NCBI RefSeq assembly: GCF_001990485.1 | Contig: NZ_LBFC01000018.1 | Span: 248,001-312,000, forward strand | DNA: 64,000 nucleotides | Direction: 5' to 3' | Source: Thermosipho affectus | Lineage (GTDB): Bacteria > Thermotogota > Thermotogae > Thermotogales > Fervidobacteriaceae | In this document: piece by piece, positions 27,034 through 36,069 of the stretch | How positions within the stretch are numbered: position 1 is the first letter of the stretch | How the letters are laid out: every line of letters starts with the position of its first letter | The notes under the pieces: model-generated | Told to the model about the DNA's origin: nothing | The model's input: only the letters and a program-made list of their open reading frames with translations | The model's database searches: none | Translations under genes and position numbers: made by a program

Positions 27034-27515
27034 TGATAGTATATATCTTTTTAATCTCTTTTTTTACTTCTATATTAACTAAAAGAATAAAATTTGTAGT
27101 AGAGAGAAGGTATAGGTATTTTTATTTGTTTCCAATACCTTTAGTTCTTCAGGTTATACCGTATTATAGGGAGATTTTAATGCCACTTTCTTTTTCTATA
27201 TTAATAGTGCTCTTGTTATTAAACAAACATATTCCGGGGTTTTCTTTGATAACAATTGGAACAGTTTTAAATTCATTCGTTATGATGATAAATGGTTGGA
27301 AAATGCCAGTTTTAAAAAGTCTTGTAAAAAAATTTGCGCTTCCTATAGGTATGAGGCATGTAGTTGTTGACACGTTTAGTTGGAAAATATTCCTCGGTGA
27401 TTGGATACCTGTTATTTTGCCGTGGAAAGAATATTATATAATAAGTGTGGGTGATATTTTCGTGTATATTGGTGTTTTTTTGTTTTTGTTAAAGATAAAG
27501 AAGCGGGATAGATAA
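27033..27515 (+). CDS. DUF5317-type membrane protein
   Basis: The 160-residue product has about five membrane segments. The conserved-looking NSFVMMINGWKMPV near residue 80 and the layout match what I know as DUF5317, a family without assigned function. ATG 27033 overlaps the stop of the HD-GYP gene and a terminator follows, so the peptide, HD-GYP and DUF5317 genes form one transcript. A job in membrane sensing with the phosphodiesterase is an inference from this arrangement. Confidence 0.75.
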   Translation: MIVYIFLISFFTSILTKRIKFVVERRYRYFYLFPIPLVLQVIPYYREILMPLSFSILIVLLLLNKHIPGFSLITIGTVLNSFVMMINGWKMPVLKSLVKKFALPIGMRHVVVDTFSWKIFLGDWIPVILPWKEYYIISVGDIFVYIGVFLFLLKIKKRDR

Positions 27516-27533
27516 ATATCCTGCTTTTTTTTA
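27501..27533 (+). terminator. Rho-independent terminator after the HD-GYP/DUF5317 operon
   Basis: AAGCGGGATA pairs with TATCCTGCTT (one G-U pair) around a six-base loop that contains the DUF5317 stop codon, then runs into eight T residues. A weak extended -10 (TG at 27534-27535, TAAAAT at 27537-27542) follows and could start the tsaB transcript. Confidence 0.85.
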
Positions 27534-27564
27534 TGATAAAATTGAAAGAAAGGAGGTATAATTG

Positions 27565-28206
27565 ATGAAAGTTTTTGCAATTGATACATCAACACCACAA
27601 CTTGTAGTGTATTATAGAGATGAAAATAGGATTATTACTCAAACTTTAATGGCAAAAGATAAACATACGAAAAATTTAAGTATTTTGATGGAAATACTCA
27701 AAGAATTTGAAATAGATTTTGATGGATTAGATGTAGTTGGTATAGGAATTGGTCCGGGAAGTTTAACGGGGTTAAGAATTGGTATATCATTTGCCTTAGG
27801 ACTTTCTATAGATAAAAAGATAGTTACAGTTCCATCGACAAAGATAATAGCGGCAAATCTGTTGTATTGTGGTAAAGATATTGTAGTTGTACGTAAGGCA
27901 AGAAGTGGATATATATATGGTGCAATATACGATGATAAATTATCCGTAAAAGTTTCTCCATTTGTCGAAGAAATTGAAAAATTTAAAGAGAGGTTAAATG
28001 GAGATTTTAGCGTTATAGGTGATGCTGCAGAATTTTTCGGGAAAAAATTTCCTGAATTTTTTGACTATCCCCAACCTGAGAGATTGGGAATGCTTGTGGA
28101 AAAAGAAATAGAAAATGGAAATTTTGTAGATAAAGTTGATCCGCTTTACATACAAAAATCTATTGCGGAGATTAATTTTGAGAAAAGACACAGAAAGGAT
28201 GGTTGA
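27565..28206 (+). CDS. tsaB: tRNA threonylcarbamoyladenosine biosynthesis protein TsaB
   Basis: TsaB is the inactive ASKHA partner that activates TsaD in making t6A37 of tRNA. ATG 27565 follows AAAGGAGGT and is preferred to TTG 27562. The 213-residue protein opens with MKVFAIDTSTPQLVVYY and has GIGPGSLTGLRIGISFALG near residue 70, both typical. mutS begins at the stop codon. Confidence 0.92.
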   Translation: MKVFAIDTSTPQLVVYYRDENRIITQTLMAKDKHTKNLSILMEILKEFEIDFDGLDVVGIGIGPGSLTGLRIGISFALGLSIDKKIVTVPSTKIIAANLLYCGKDIVVVRKARSGYIYGAIYDDKLSVKVSPFVEEIEKFKERLNGDFSVIGDAAEFFGKKFPEFFDYPQPERLGMLVEKEIENGNFVDKVDPLYIQKSIAEINFEKRHRKDG

Positions 28207-28207
28207 C

Positions 28208-30658
28208 TTGGAAAAGTTAACGCCCATGATGAAACAGTATATGGGAATTAAATCAAAGTATAAGGACGCAATATTGTTATTTAGACTTGGAGATTTCTAT
28301 GAAGCGTTTTTTGAGGACGCTGAGGTAATTTCTAAAGTTTTAAATATAGTGTTGACAAAAAGACAAAGTGCTCCAATGGCGGGAATACCATACCATGCAC
28401 TTGAAAATTACTTGAAAAAGTTGGTGGAAAGTGGTTACAAAGTGGCTATTTGCGAGCAAATGGAAGATGCATCTCGAGCAAAAGGAATTGTTAAAAGAGA
28501 AGTTACCCGTGTTATTACCCCTGGAACAATAATTGAGGACGAACTTCTCTCAAGTGATAACAATTATTTGATGTCGGTTATTTTTGAAGAAAATTATGTT
28601 TCAGCCTTCATTGATGTATCTACAGGTGAGTTATTTTTAAAAATTTTTGAAAAATTAGATGAATTAATTGATTATGTGAAAATTTCAAATATTTCTCAAA
28701 TAATCTGTGATGAAAAGTTGTATGAAGATTTAAAAAGAGAATTACCAGATATTTTTGTTGAGAAATTGGATGAATGGTATTTTCAAGGGTATGATGAAAA
28801 AATAAAAGAGACGTATAAATTGGCATCTGTTGATCATTTTGAATTATTAGAATCTGAAAAAAAGGTTTTGGGAGGACTTTTAAAGTACTTAGAGTACACT
28901 TTAATGGATAGCAAGGTACCACAAAAACCCAAGAAATTAGAAAAAACAAAGTATATGGTCCTTGATTCAAAAACAGTGGATAATTTATCTCTTATTCCCG
29001 GGGAAAAAGGTAAGAATCTTTTTGATGTGTTGAATCAGACCAAAACTTCAATGGGGGCAAGATTATTAAAAAAGTGGATTTTACAACCTTTAAAAGATAA
29101 AAATGAAATATTAGAAAGACAGGGGTTAGTAGAGGCTTTTTATAATGATCAATTACTTTTAAATGAGATAAGGGAGTATTTAAGCGGAGTTTATGATATT
29201 GAAAGAATTTTAACAAGGCTTAGCTATGGAAAGGTTTCACCAAAAGATTTGATATCTTTGAAAAACAGTCTTTTGTTGATTCCACATATTAAAGAAGCTT
29301 TGAGCACAAATAAAAAATTGGAAGATTTTGCAAGTAACTTAGATGAATTTAGGGAAGTGGTGGTGTTTCTTGAAAGAGCATTATATGACGAACCATCAAA
29401 CTCACCTGGTGATGGAAATGTAATTAAAGAGGGATATTCTGTTGAGTTAGATGATTACAGGAATTTATTGTTTCATTCTGAAGAAAGACTGAAAAAATTT
29501 CAAGAATTAGAAAGGCAAAGAACTGGTATTCAAAAGTTGAAAGTAGGATTTAATCAAGTGTTTGGATATTATATTGAAGTACCAAAAGGACAGATAAAGA
29601 ACGTTCCAGAAGATTATATAAGAAAGCAAACGTTGGTAAATTCAGAAAGATACATAACGCAGGAATTAAAAGAATTTGAGGAAAAAATAATGTCTGCACG
29701 CGAGAAAGTAGAGCTTATAGAAAAAAGTTTATTTGAAGAAATACGTGTGAAACTTTTAGATTATGTGGAAAATTTAAGAGTACTTGCACAAAAACTTGCA
29801 CAGCTAGATGTTGTAAGCAATTTCGCAATGGTGTCTAGACTGTATGGTTATACAAAGCCAGAATTTACAAATAGTGAATTTAGTGTAAAAAATGCAAGGC
29901 ATGCTGTAGTTGAGAGATACATTTCAGATTTTATTCCCAATGATATTTACATGGATAAAAAAAGAAGAATGTATATTATTACGGGACCAAATATGAGTGG
30001 TAAGAGCACTTATATAAGGCAAGTTGGATTAATTGCCGTAATGGCTCAAATTGGATGTTTTGTACCAGGAGAAAATGTTAAACTTCCCATTTTTGATAGA
30101 GTATTTACGAGAATGGGTGCAAGAGATGACATCTCAACTGGCAAAAGCACTTTTTTAGTTGAAATGAGTGAGGTAGCTTTGATTTTGGATAAAGCGACAA
30201 GAGAGAGTTTAGTGCTTTTGGATGAAGTGGGGAGAGGTACAAGTACATTTGATGGAATAAGTATTGCCTGGGCGATGAGTGAATACATATATAACGAAAT
30301 TGGGTGTAAAACAATATTTGCAACACATTTTACCGAATTAACGGAGCTTTCAGATGTGTATGAAGGAATAAAAAATTTAACAATAGCAGTAAAAGAAACA
30401 AACAATGGTGTGATATTTTTACATAAGGTTATTGAAGGAGTTGCAGATAGAAGTTATGGTATAGAGGTAGCACAAATTGCAGGTATTCCTGAAGGTGTTG
30501 TAGAGAGAGCACGTGAAATATTAGATGTAATCTCAAAGAAAAGTGAATTGGAAAAAAAAGTAAGTGTGTTAAAACAAGGACAACTAAAGAAAATAAAAAG
30601 TAAGAAAAAAATACCAAATGGACAACTTTCACTATTTGAGGGAGGTGTTAATGGTTGA
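28208..30658 (+). CDS. mutS: DNA mismatch repair protein MutS
   Basis: MutS binds mismatches and starts repair with MutL. TTG 28208 is chosen because AAGGATGG sits five bases upstream and the product (about 816 residues) then opens [11 protein letters not shown] like relatives; ATG 28199 is in frame but too close to that site. The mismatch-contact text [11 protein letters not shown] is near residue 32. The ATPase domain has [15 protein letters not shown] (Walker A) and [13 protein letters not shown] (Walker B). The next gene overlaps its stop. Confidence 0.96.
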   Translation: MEKLTPMMKQYMGIKSKYKDAILLFRLGDFYEAFFEDAEVISKVLNIVLTKRQSAPMAGIPYHALENYLKKLVESGYKVAICEQMEDASRAKGIVKREVTRVITPGTIIEDELLSSDNNYLMSVIFEENYVSAFIDVSTGELFLKIFEKLDELIDYVKISNISQIICDEKLYEDLKRELPDIFVEKLDEWYFQGYDEKIKETYKLASVDHFELLESEKKVLGGLLKYLEYTLMDSKVPQKPKKLEKTKYMVLDSKTVDNLSLIPGEKGKNLFDVLNQTKTSMGARLLKKWILQPLKDKNEILERQGLVEAFYNDQLLLNEIREYLSGVYDIERILTRLSYGKVSPKDLISLKNSLLLIPHIKEALSTNKKLEDFASNLDEFREVVVFLERALYDEPSNSPGDGNVIKEGYSVELDDYRNLLFHSEERLKKFQELERQRTGIQKLKVGFNQVFGYYIEVPKGQIKNVPEDYIRKQTLVNSERYITQELKEFEEKIMSAREKVELIEKSLFEEIRVKLLDYVENLRVLAQKLAQLDVVSNFAMVSRLYGYTKPEFTNSEFSVKNARHAVVERYISDFIPNDIYMDKKRRMYIITGPNMSGKSTYIRQVGLIAVMAQIGCFVPGENVKLPIFDRVFTRMGARDDISTGKSTFLVEMSEVALILDKATRESLVLLDEVGRGTSTFDGISIAWAMSEYIYNEIGCKTIFATHFTELTELSDVYEGIKNLTIAVKETNNGVIFLHKVIEGVADRSYGIEVAQIAGIPEGVVERAREILDVISKKSELEKKVSVLKQGQLKKIKSKKKIPNGQLSLFEGGVNG

Positions 30659-32337
30659 AGTTTAAGGATCTTCTTTTTAAAAGTTATATAAAAATCATTG
30701 TTTTTGGATTGATTATTTTGTTTTTAGTACTTTCTTTATTTTATCTTTTTGTAAATTTTCGTATAAATAAACAGATTGAAGATATGTCCGTATCCTTTGT
30801 CAAAAATACCATGGAGATTTTTGAAAGAACTTTAAAGAGTTTTAATTGGTATTTGGATAAAGAGTTAGAATCATCTATTTCATATTTGGAAATGAATCCA
30901 GATGAAGGAGAAAGAGTTTTAACTTTACTATTTTCAAAGGCCCCTTTCTATTTTAAACATGCATATATGGATATTTTAGATTTTAATGATTTAGATAAAA
31001 AGTTGAGAGGAAAACTCAGTAAATCTGTAGATTATTATATTAAAAAAAATATCGTTAATGGAATTTTCAAAAATAATCTGTATATTAGGATAAATGATAA
31101 AATATATGTTTTGAGAATGAGTTTGCCACTTGAGTTTCTAAAGGATACTTTTAGTGAGATAAATGATATGAGTAAAAATTTTAAATTTATATCTTCAGTT
31201 AACGTTTGTGATTCTTCTGGAATGCCCATTTCAAAAAGATTTCTTAAAACAGATTTAAGTGAAAAGGACTTAAAAAGAGTTTTTAGTGATAGTATTTTGC
31301 ATATAAAAAAACAAAGAGGAATTTATACAATATATTATCCATGGAAATTTGAAAGTGAAAAAGAAGTTTTTGGACCTTTACTTTTAAGTGTGTCATTTGA
31401 CTTTTCGTATATATATAAAGTCCTTTTTTATATGTCGTTAATAATTGGCGGTGCAGTTTTAATAGGTATTTTGTTTTCTATAAAGCTTTCAAAGAAGATT
31501 TCTAGAAGATTATCTAGTTATTTTGAAAAATTGATTTCCAATATGAGAGAGTATAGAAAGACAAAGATATTTGATGTGAATAATTTTGAAGATTGTGAGA
31601 TAGATGAAGTTAATGAATTAATACGTGAATATGAATATATGATAGAAGAAATGTCTGCAACATTTCAAGAATTAACTGCCATGAATGAAGAATTAGAAAA
31701 TAGTTACAAAGAAATAGAACGTGTAAATGATGAGTTAGAATCGGCATATTTGGATTTTAGTATAAAACTTTCAAAAGTTGCAGAAGGATACGATGAAAAT
31801 ACAGGGAATCATATAGATAGAGTGGGGATTTTGTCGGCGTTTATAGCAGGAAAGATGGGGTTTTCAAGGGAAATGGTTTATAAGATAAGACATTATGCAC
31901 CATTGCATGATATTGGCAAGATTTTTGTTGATAGAAATATTTTAACGAAAAATGGAAAATTGACAGAAGAGGAATGGGAAGAGATGAAAAAACACACGAT
32001 ATACGGTGCACGTTTAATTGGTGATAAACCACATTTTGAAGTTGCAAGGAATATAGCACTATATCATCATGAAAACTGGGATGGAAGTGGATATCCATAC
32101 GGCTTAAAGGGAGAGGAAATTCCTATTGAAGCTGCTATAGTTCATCTTGTAGATGTTTACGATGCACTTAGATCGGAAAGGCCGTATAAGAAGGCATTTA
32201 CACATGAAGAAGCTATGAAAATAATAATGGAAGGCGACAGAAGGACAAAACCAAAACACTTTTCTCCAAAAGTATTGGAGGTTTTTGTAAGGTGCGAAAA
32301 GACAATTAAGAAACTTTGGAAAAAGATTTATCAGTGA
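30655..32337 (+). CDS. Membrane sensor HD-GYP phosphodiesterase
   Basis: The 560-residue protein starts at TTG 30655, overlapping the mutS stop, behind GGGAGGTG. A membrane segment at 11-34, an extracytoplasmic sensor region of about 215 residues, and a second membrane segment at 254-278 lead into a HAMP-like and coiled-coil linker (280-365). The HD-GYP domain is intact: HD at 418-419, [14 protein letters not shown] with HHE at 471-473 and GYP at 479-481. It should degrade c-di-GMP in response to an outside signal. Coupling to mutS is probably only transcriptional. Confidence 0.9.
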   Translation: MKFKDLLFKSYIKIIVFGLIILFLVLSLFYLFVNFRINKQIEDMSVSFVKNTMEIFERTLKSFNWYLDKELESSISYLEMNPDEGERVLTLLFSKAPFYFKHAYMDILDFNDLDKKLRGKLSKSVDYYIKKNIVNGIFKNNLYIRINDKIYVLRMSLPLEFLKDTFSEINDMSKNFKFISSVNVCDSSGMPISKRFLKTDLSEKDLKRVFSDSILHIKKQRGIYTIYYPWKFESEKEVFGPLLLSVSFDFSYIYKVLFYMSLIIGGAVLIGILFSIKLSKKISRRLSSYFEKLISNMREYRKTKIFDVNNFEDCEIDEVNELIREYEYMIEEMSATFQELTAMNEELENSYKEIERVNDELESAYLDFSIKLSKVAEGYDENTGNHIDRVGILSAFIAGKMGFSREMVYKIRHYAPLHDIGKIFVDRNILTKNGKLTEEEWEEMKKHTIYGARLIGDKPHFEVARNIALYHHENWDGSGYPYGLKGEEIPIEAAIVHLVDVYDALRSERPYKKAFTHEEAMKIIMEGDRRTKPKHFSPKVLEVFVRCEKTIKKLWKKIYQ

Positions 32338-32849
32338 TATCTTTGTACTGTGAATTTATATATTTCGAAATTTTCTGAATATATACCTGCTTTTAGTTTT
32401 GCAATTCTTATTTGTTCATCTGTTGAATTAACACCTTCTATATTTGGAAGTAGAAGCCCTCTTCTGTTCCCTTGTTTTACTATTATTCCATATTTTTTTG
32501 GATCAAGTTCTTTAATTGAGTTTACTTTTTCTATTTCACTTAGCACATCTACAGATACAATAATTGAACCAAGTTCTTTTTTTGAAAGTGGTAAAAACCT
32601 TGGGTCTTGTGTTGCAGCAGCGATTGCATTATTTCTTATTTCTAGAGCAAGATTTTCTTGAGTAGGTTTAAACGTTCCTATACAACCCCTTAAATTTCCA
32701 TCTGTAGTATGTAGAGTTACAAAACAGCCCGCTTTTTTTTCGAATAATTCTTTTGGCAATGAGTTGTCCGGATTTATTATCTTTGAATATAAAACATAAT
32801 TTTCTATTACCTTTATTGCCCATTTTACATATGGATGTTCTCCAATCAT
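32331..32849 (-). CDS. AMMECR1 domain protein
   Basis: The 172-residue protein matches the AMMECR1 family, often found with Memo and a radical SAM protein, with no settled biochemical role. The signature [12 protein letters not shown] is near residue 53, preceded by [12 protein letters not shown]. It overlaps the convergent HD-GYP gene by seven bases and its start overlaps the next upstream gene by four bases. No Memo partner lies in the window. Confidence 0.9.
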   Translation of the reverse strand: MIGEHPYVKWAIKVIENYVLYSKIINPDNSLPKELFEKKAGCFVTLHTTDGNLRGCIGTFKPTQENLALEIRNNAIAAATQDPRFLPLSKKELGSIIVSVDVLSEIEKVNSIKELDPKKYGIIVKQGNRRGLLLPNIEGVNSTDEQIRIAKLKAGIYSENFEIYKFTVQRYH

Positions 32850-33355
32850 AGTTGTCCACCTTTCGAGCGGAGAAATAAATCTATTATAAGTCTAACTTCG
32901 CCGATACCTATACCAAATTTTTTAGCAATTTCTGCTTCACTAGTACCGTTGTTGTAAAGTTCGATTATTTTTTCTTCCATTGTTTTTTCTGTTTTTGGTT
33001 CTTTTTTTATTTCATTTTTTTCTTCTAGAATTATTTTTTCTTCTTTGATTATATTTTCCTGTGTTTTTTGTCTATTTTTTTCTTTTAATTGAGACATATC
33101 CAAAAGTACCTTTGAATAAAGGTCGTTAATTTCAGAAATTAAATCGTTGACTTCTTTCATTTTTTGTTCTAATATTTCCAACTTTGAATCAACAAAAGTT
33201 TTTACCCGTCCCATTAACTGGATGAGACGTTCTTCATCTTCTTTCAACTTTTCGGGTTGATTTTTGGTAGAATACAGATGCACAAGGTATGTTCCCCATG
33301 CAAACGAAACACTAAAGATAGTTGATAATAGCACTAGCCATTCAACAAAACTCAT
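32846..33355 (-). CDS. Membrane-anchored coiled-coil protein with C-terminal helix-turn-helix (SwrB/DUF6115-like)
   Basis: The 169-residue protein has one N-terminal membrane segment (residues 5-27), a coiled coil at about 35-100, a Lys/Glu-rich linker and a small C-terminal helical domain with GTSEAEIAKKFGIGIGEVRL, which reads like a helix-turn-helix. This layout is that of SwrB-type proteins linked to flagellar assembly in Bacillus. The link is by layout only. It overlaps both neighbours by four bases. Confidence 0.65.
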   Translation of the reverse strand: MSFVEWLVLLSTIFSVSFAWGTYLVHLYSTKNQPEKLKEDEERLIQLMGRVKTFVDSKLEILEQKMKEVNDLISEINDLYSKVLLDMSQLKEKNRQKTQENIIKEEKIILEEKNEIKKEPKTEKTMEEKIIELYNNGTSEAEIAKKFGIGIGEVRLIIDLFLRSKGGQL

Positions 33356-33927
33356 CTTTTCCCTCCATAGATTACCGTTGGAAAATTTTTAAGTGTATTT
33401 CCAGACCAATAGAGTTTGTTTTTAATTATACTAGTTGGGGTAGGTTGAGCAGATATCAGAACACTTTCTTTTGGGATATATACTATAAATGAAGAATTTT
33501 CATTTGGATTTATTTGTATGTTGCCTAAACTTAATGTGTATTTGTTGTTGCCTATTGTGACTAGGTTTTCTATTACGGCAATTTCTTGTATTTCTAAGAT
33601 TCCTGCCCTTTCTGAGGCAGAGTTTTTGTACATTTTTACACTCATGTTTTTTCCGATTTCTTCTGATATCTTTTTGAAATAATCAAGAAAGGTAGCAGAT
33701 GAATTTTGTGTATAACTTACTTTGTAGTTTTCCATTTCCTTTGGATCGTTAAAAGAAAGCCCTGCAATGGTTGTTATAGTTGCAGCGTTTGAATAATCAG
33801 TTTCAATGATAGTTTGATAATATGTGATATCGAATTTTGGTTTTCGATTAAATATTGTGAAAAAATCAAATATTAAAAATGCTACTATCATGAAAAGTAA
33901 TATGTAAAACAAAGTTTTGTTTTGCAA
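33352..33927 (-). CDS. Membrane-anchored protein of unknown function
   Basis: The 191-residue product has one N-terminal membrane segment (residues 6-24) and a presumed extracytoplasmic domain rich in beta strands and Asn/Ser/Thr. I recognise no family. It overlaps the SwrB-like gene by four bases and follows ttuA after five bases, so it is expressed with them. Confidence 0.7.
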   Translation of the reverse strand: MQNKTLFYILLFMIVAFLIFDFFTIFNRKPKFDITYYQTIIETDYSNAATITTIAGLSFNDPKEMENYKVSYTQNSSATFLDYFKKISEEIGKNMSVKMYKNSASERAGILEIQEIAVIENLVTIGNNKYTLSLGNIQINPNENSSFIVYIPKESVLISAQPTPTSIIKNKLYWSGNTLKNFPTVIYGGKR

Positions 33928-33932
33928 AAAAA

Positions 33933-34796
33933 TTACCCCCTTATCCTTTCTTTAGTTCTACAAAATTTACATATGTTACTAGTCGTTGGATATCCACATT
34001 TTTCGCAAAATTTTATTTCTATTTTTTCTTCAGGTAAGAATTTTTTCATCTCTAAAATGCTGTATACGATGTTTAATTTTTGATCCCTAGAAAACTCTAT
34101 GTTTGTTTTGAATTTTTTTTGTGTGCTTTTTAGAGAGTTTGGGCAAGCACAACCGATATATGGAAGAGATTTTAGTTTTGTGTATGTTAAAATTTCTTCT
34201 TCTGTTAAAAAGTACAATGGTTTAATCCTTCCAACTAGTTTTTTTTCTTTTATTGTAGGTGTTAAGGGACCTGTTCTTTGAAGTTGTGTTATGTTTTTGT
34301 TGAACATGTTGTTGAATATGAAAAAGACCTCATCATCTAAATTATGACCTAAAACCACATAATCAAAATCATTTTCGAATGCGTATTTGTTTAATATATA
34401 TCTTCTTATCATTCCACAGTATGAGCAAGGTTTATATTTTATATCCATTATTGTAAACCCTTCTTCTTTTTCTAAATCGTATATAGTTAACTTTTCATTT
34501 GTCATCTGTGTGATTTTTAGTGCTATTTCTTCGGATTTTTCGGTAAATACGGGGATTCCAAGTCGTATAAAAAAGTATTCTATTTTTAAATTGAATTTTT
34601 CTTTTAATTTTGAAAGAATGTAGCTTACTGCTACAGAATCCTTTCCACCTGAAATTGCAACAAGTAATTTTTTATTTTTGATTTTGTATTTATCCAAAAA
34701 TTTTCCTATTTTTCTTTCAAAGTATTCCACAAAATGGTCTTCGCAAAGTCTTGGTGATTTGAAAATAGCTTTTTTCTTACAATGTTGACATTTCAT
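33933..34796 (-). CDS. ttuA: TtuA-type tRNA 2-thiouridine/2-thioribothymidine synthetase
   Basis: TtuA puts sulfur on U54/T54 of tRNA, a heat-stabilising change in thermophiles. ATG 34796 follows AGGGAGGT and gives 287 residues starting MKCQHCKKKAIF. The parts are an N-terminal zinc finger, the PP-loop LVAISGGKDSVAVSYIL near residue 44, cysteines in CSYCG and GCACPN that can hold an iron-sulfur cluster, and a C-terminal zinc finger (CEKCG and CKFC). It lies 13 bases downstream of a cysteine desulfidase gene. Confidence 0.9.
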   Translation of the reverse strand: MKCQHCKKKAIFKSPRLCEDHFVEYFERKIGKFLDKYKIKNKKLLVAISGGKDSVAVSYILSKLKEKFNLKIEYFFIRLGIPVFTEKSEEIALKITQMTNEKLTIYDLEKEEGFTIMDIKYKPCSYCGMIRRYILNKYAFENDFDYVVLGHNLDDEVFFIFNNMFNKNITQLQRTGPLTPTIKEKKLVGRIKPLYFLTEEEILTYTKLKSLPYIGCACPNSLKSTQKKFKTNIEFSRDQKLNIVYSILEMKKFLPEEKIEIKFCEKCGYPTTSNICKFCRTKERIRG

Positions 34797-34809
34797 AAAG
34801 TACCTCCCT

Positions 34810-36003
34810 TTAGCATTTTCCAATGAAATCTAATACATCACGGTCAAATTGTTTAACAGAATTTGTAAGTTTTCCCACTCTTCTTATTGTCTCTTCCACA
34901 TCTTCTGCAACTATTCCATTTCCACATGGAACGTCTATATTGTGTAAAGCTAAGTTGCTTACTTGTAGAGCAGTAAGAGTACCAGTTATAGCTTTAAGTG
35001 CACATCCTCTTTTGGCACCATCACACGTTAATCCAAAGAGTGTACCTAAAGTATCATTTATTGCATTTTTTATTTGTTTTTTATTCCCATTGTTTATATA
35101 AGTTAATCCTGCTGCAGCCCCTGCTGCTGAAATGGTTCCAGCACCGCAGATGGGGGTTAAAAGTCCTGTGTATGCCTTTATATATATTGTAACTAGTATA
35201 CTTAATAGTGTGGCTTTTAATAATTTGTCTTTTGAAACTTTGTCTTTATATAAAGCAAGTGGTAGTATACAGGACAAACCTTGATTTCCACTTCCAGCCA
35301 CCGTCATTACAGGTTTCAAAGCACCACTCATTCTTGCATCTACACCTGCACTTACATACTTTACATACTCATTTATTGCGGCATTTGAGAAGTTTCCTTC
35401 TGTGTTTATTCCAAATTTTGCAATTTCCAGATTCATTTCAATGGCTTTTTCAACGAAGTCTAAGATATCTGTATCTGGATTTTCTATGTAATCTAAAATC
35501 TTATCTATGGAAAAGTTTTTAATTTTTTCTATGCTCGTTTTTTTAGGATTGAATTTTTCATTTTTAATTACTTTGCCATCAATCACTATTTTTGCAATGT
35601 TATCGTGTTTTCCCTCAATAAGTATCTGTACATTGTTATCTGAGATTATAGTTGTATCCACAAAAAGGTAATTTTTTTCGTTAAGAGAGATTTTTACTAA
35701 ATTTTTTATTTTCATAGCACTTTCCAAACATTTTGGATTTATATTTTTTAAAACTTCTAAACCTTTTTTTGCATCTCCACATATGTATCCCAAAGATGCT
35801 GCAAGTTCAAGCCCAAATATATCTGTGCCTGGTATATTTACTACCAAACCATTTTTATACGTATTCTTATCCAAAGATATTTCTATTGCTTTTAATTCAC
35901 CTGTTGAATGCTCTTTTCCAACTGCTGTCGAAAGTGCGATTGCTATAGGTTCTGTGCAACCATATGCAGGTTTAACTTGGTCAAAAAAAATTTCTTTTAG
36001 CAT
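34810..36003 (-). CDS. cyuA: L-cysteine desulfidase (UPF0597/CyuA family)
   Basis: This family breaks L-cysteine into sulfide, ammonia and pyruvate with a 4Fe-4S cluster. The 397-residue product has the family texts QVKPAYGCTEPIAIALSTA near residue 9, MTVAGSGNQG near residue 233, GLLTPICGAGTISAAGAAAG near residue 277 and GAKRGCALKAITG near residue 332. The cysteines in those segments are likely cluster ligands. It is the first gene of an operon with ttuA, so it may supply sulfide for tRNA thiolation. Confidence 0.87.
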   Translation of the reverse strand: MLKEIFFDQVKPAYGCTEPIAIALSTAVGKEHSTGELKAIEISLDKNTYKNGLVVNIPGTDIFGLELAASLGYICGDAKKGLEVLKNINPKCLESAMKIKNLVKISLNEKNYLFVDTTIISDNNVQILIEGKHDNIAKIVIDGKVIKNEKFNPKKTSIEKIKNFSIDKILDYIENPDTDILDFVEKAIEMNLEIAKFGINTEGNFSNAAINEYVKYVSAGVDARMSGALKPVMTVAGSGNQGLSCILPLALYKDKVSKDKLLKATLLSILVTIYIKAYTGLLTPICGAGTISAAGAAAGLTYINNGNKKQIKNAINDTLGTLFGLTCDGAKRGCALKAITGTLTALQVSNLALHNIDVPCGNGIVAEDVEETIRRVGKLTNSVKQFDRDVLDFIGKC

Positions 36004-36024
36004 AAAAATCCCCCTTTCAAAAGA

Positions 36025-36033
36025 ATTATACCA
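36025..36033 (-). promoter_or_regulatory. Extended -10 promoter of the cysteine desulfidase-ttuA operon
   Basis: On the - strand TATAAT lies at 36030-36025 with TG one base upstream (36033-36032). The -35 region is weak. Transcription would begin near 36018, about 15 bases before the start codon. Confidence 0.5.
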
Positions 36034-36069
36034 TATGATAAAATAATATGATAATTAGGAGGTGAAAAC

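Noticed and set aside
28620-30632. Several minus-strand frames opposite mutS
   Set aside because: They are all antisense to conserved mutS codons; none has a start signal or family resemblance.
35208-35948. Three leucine- and histidine-rich + strand frames opposite the cysteine desulfidase
   Set aside because: They are antisense to a well-recognised gene, lack ribosome binding sites and have low-complexity composition.
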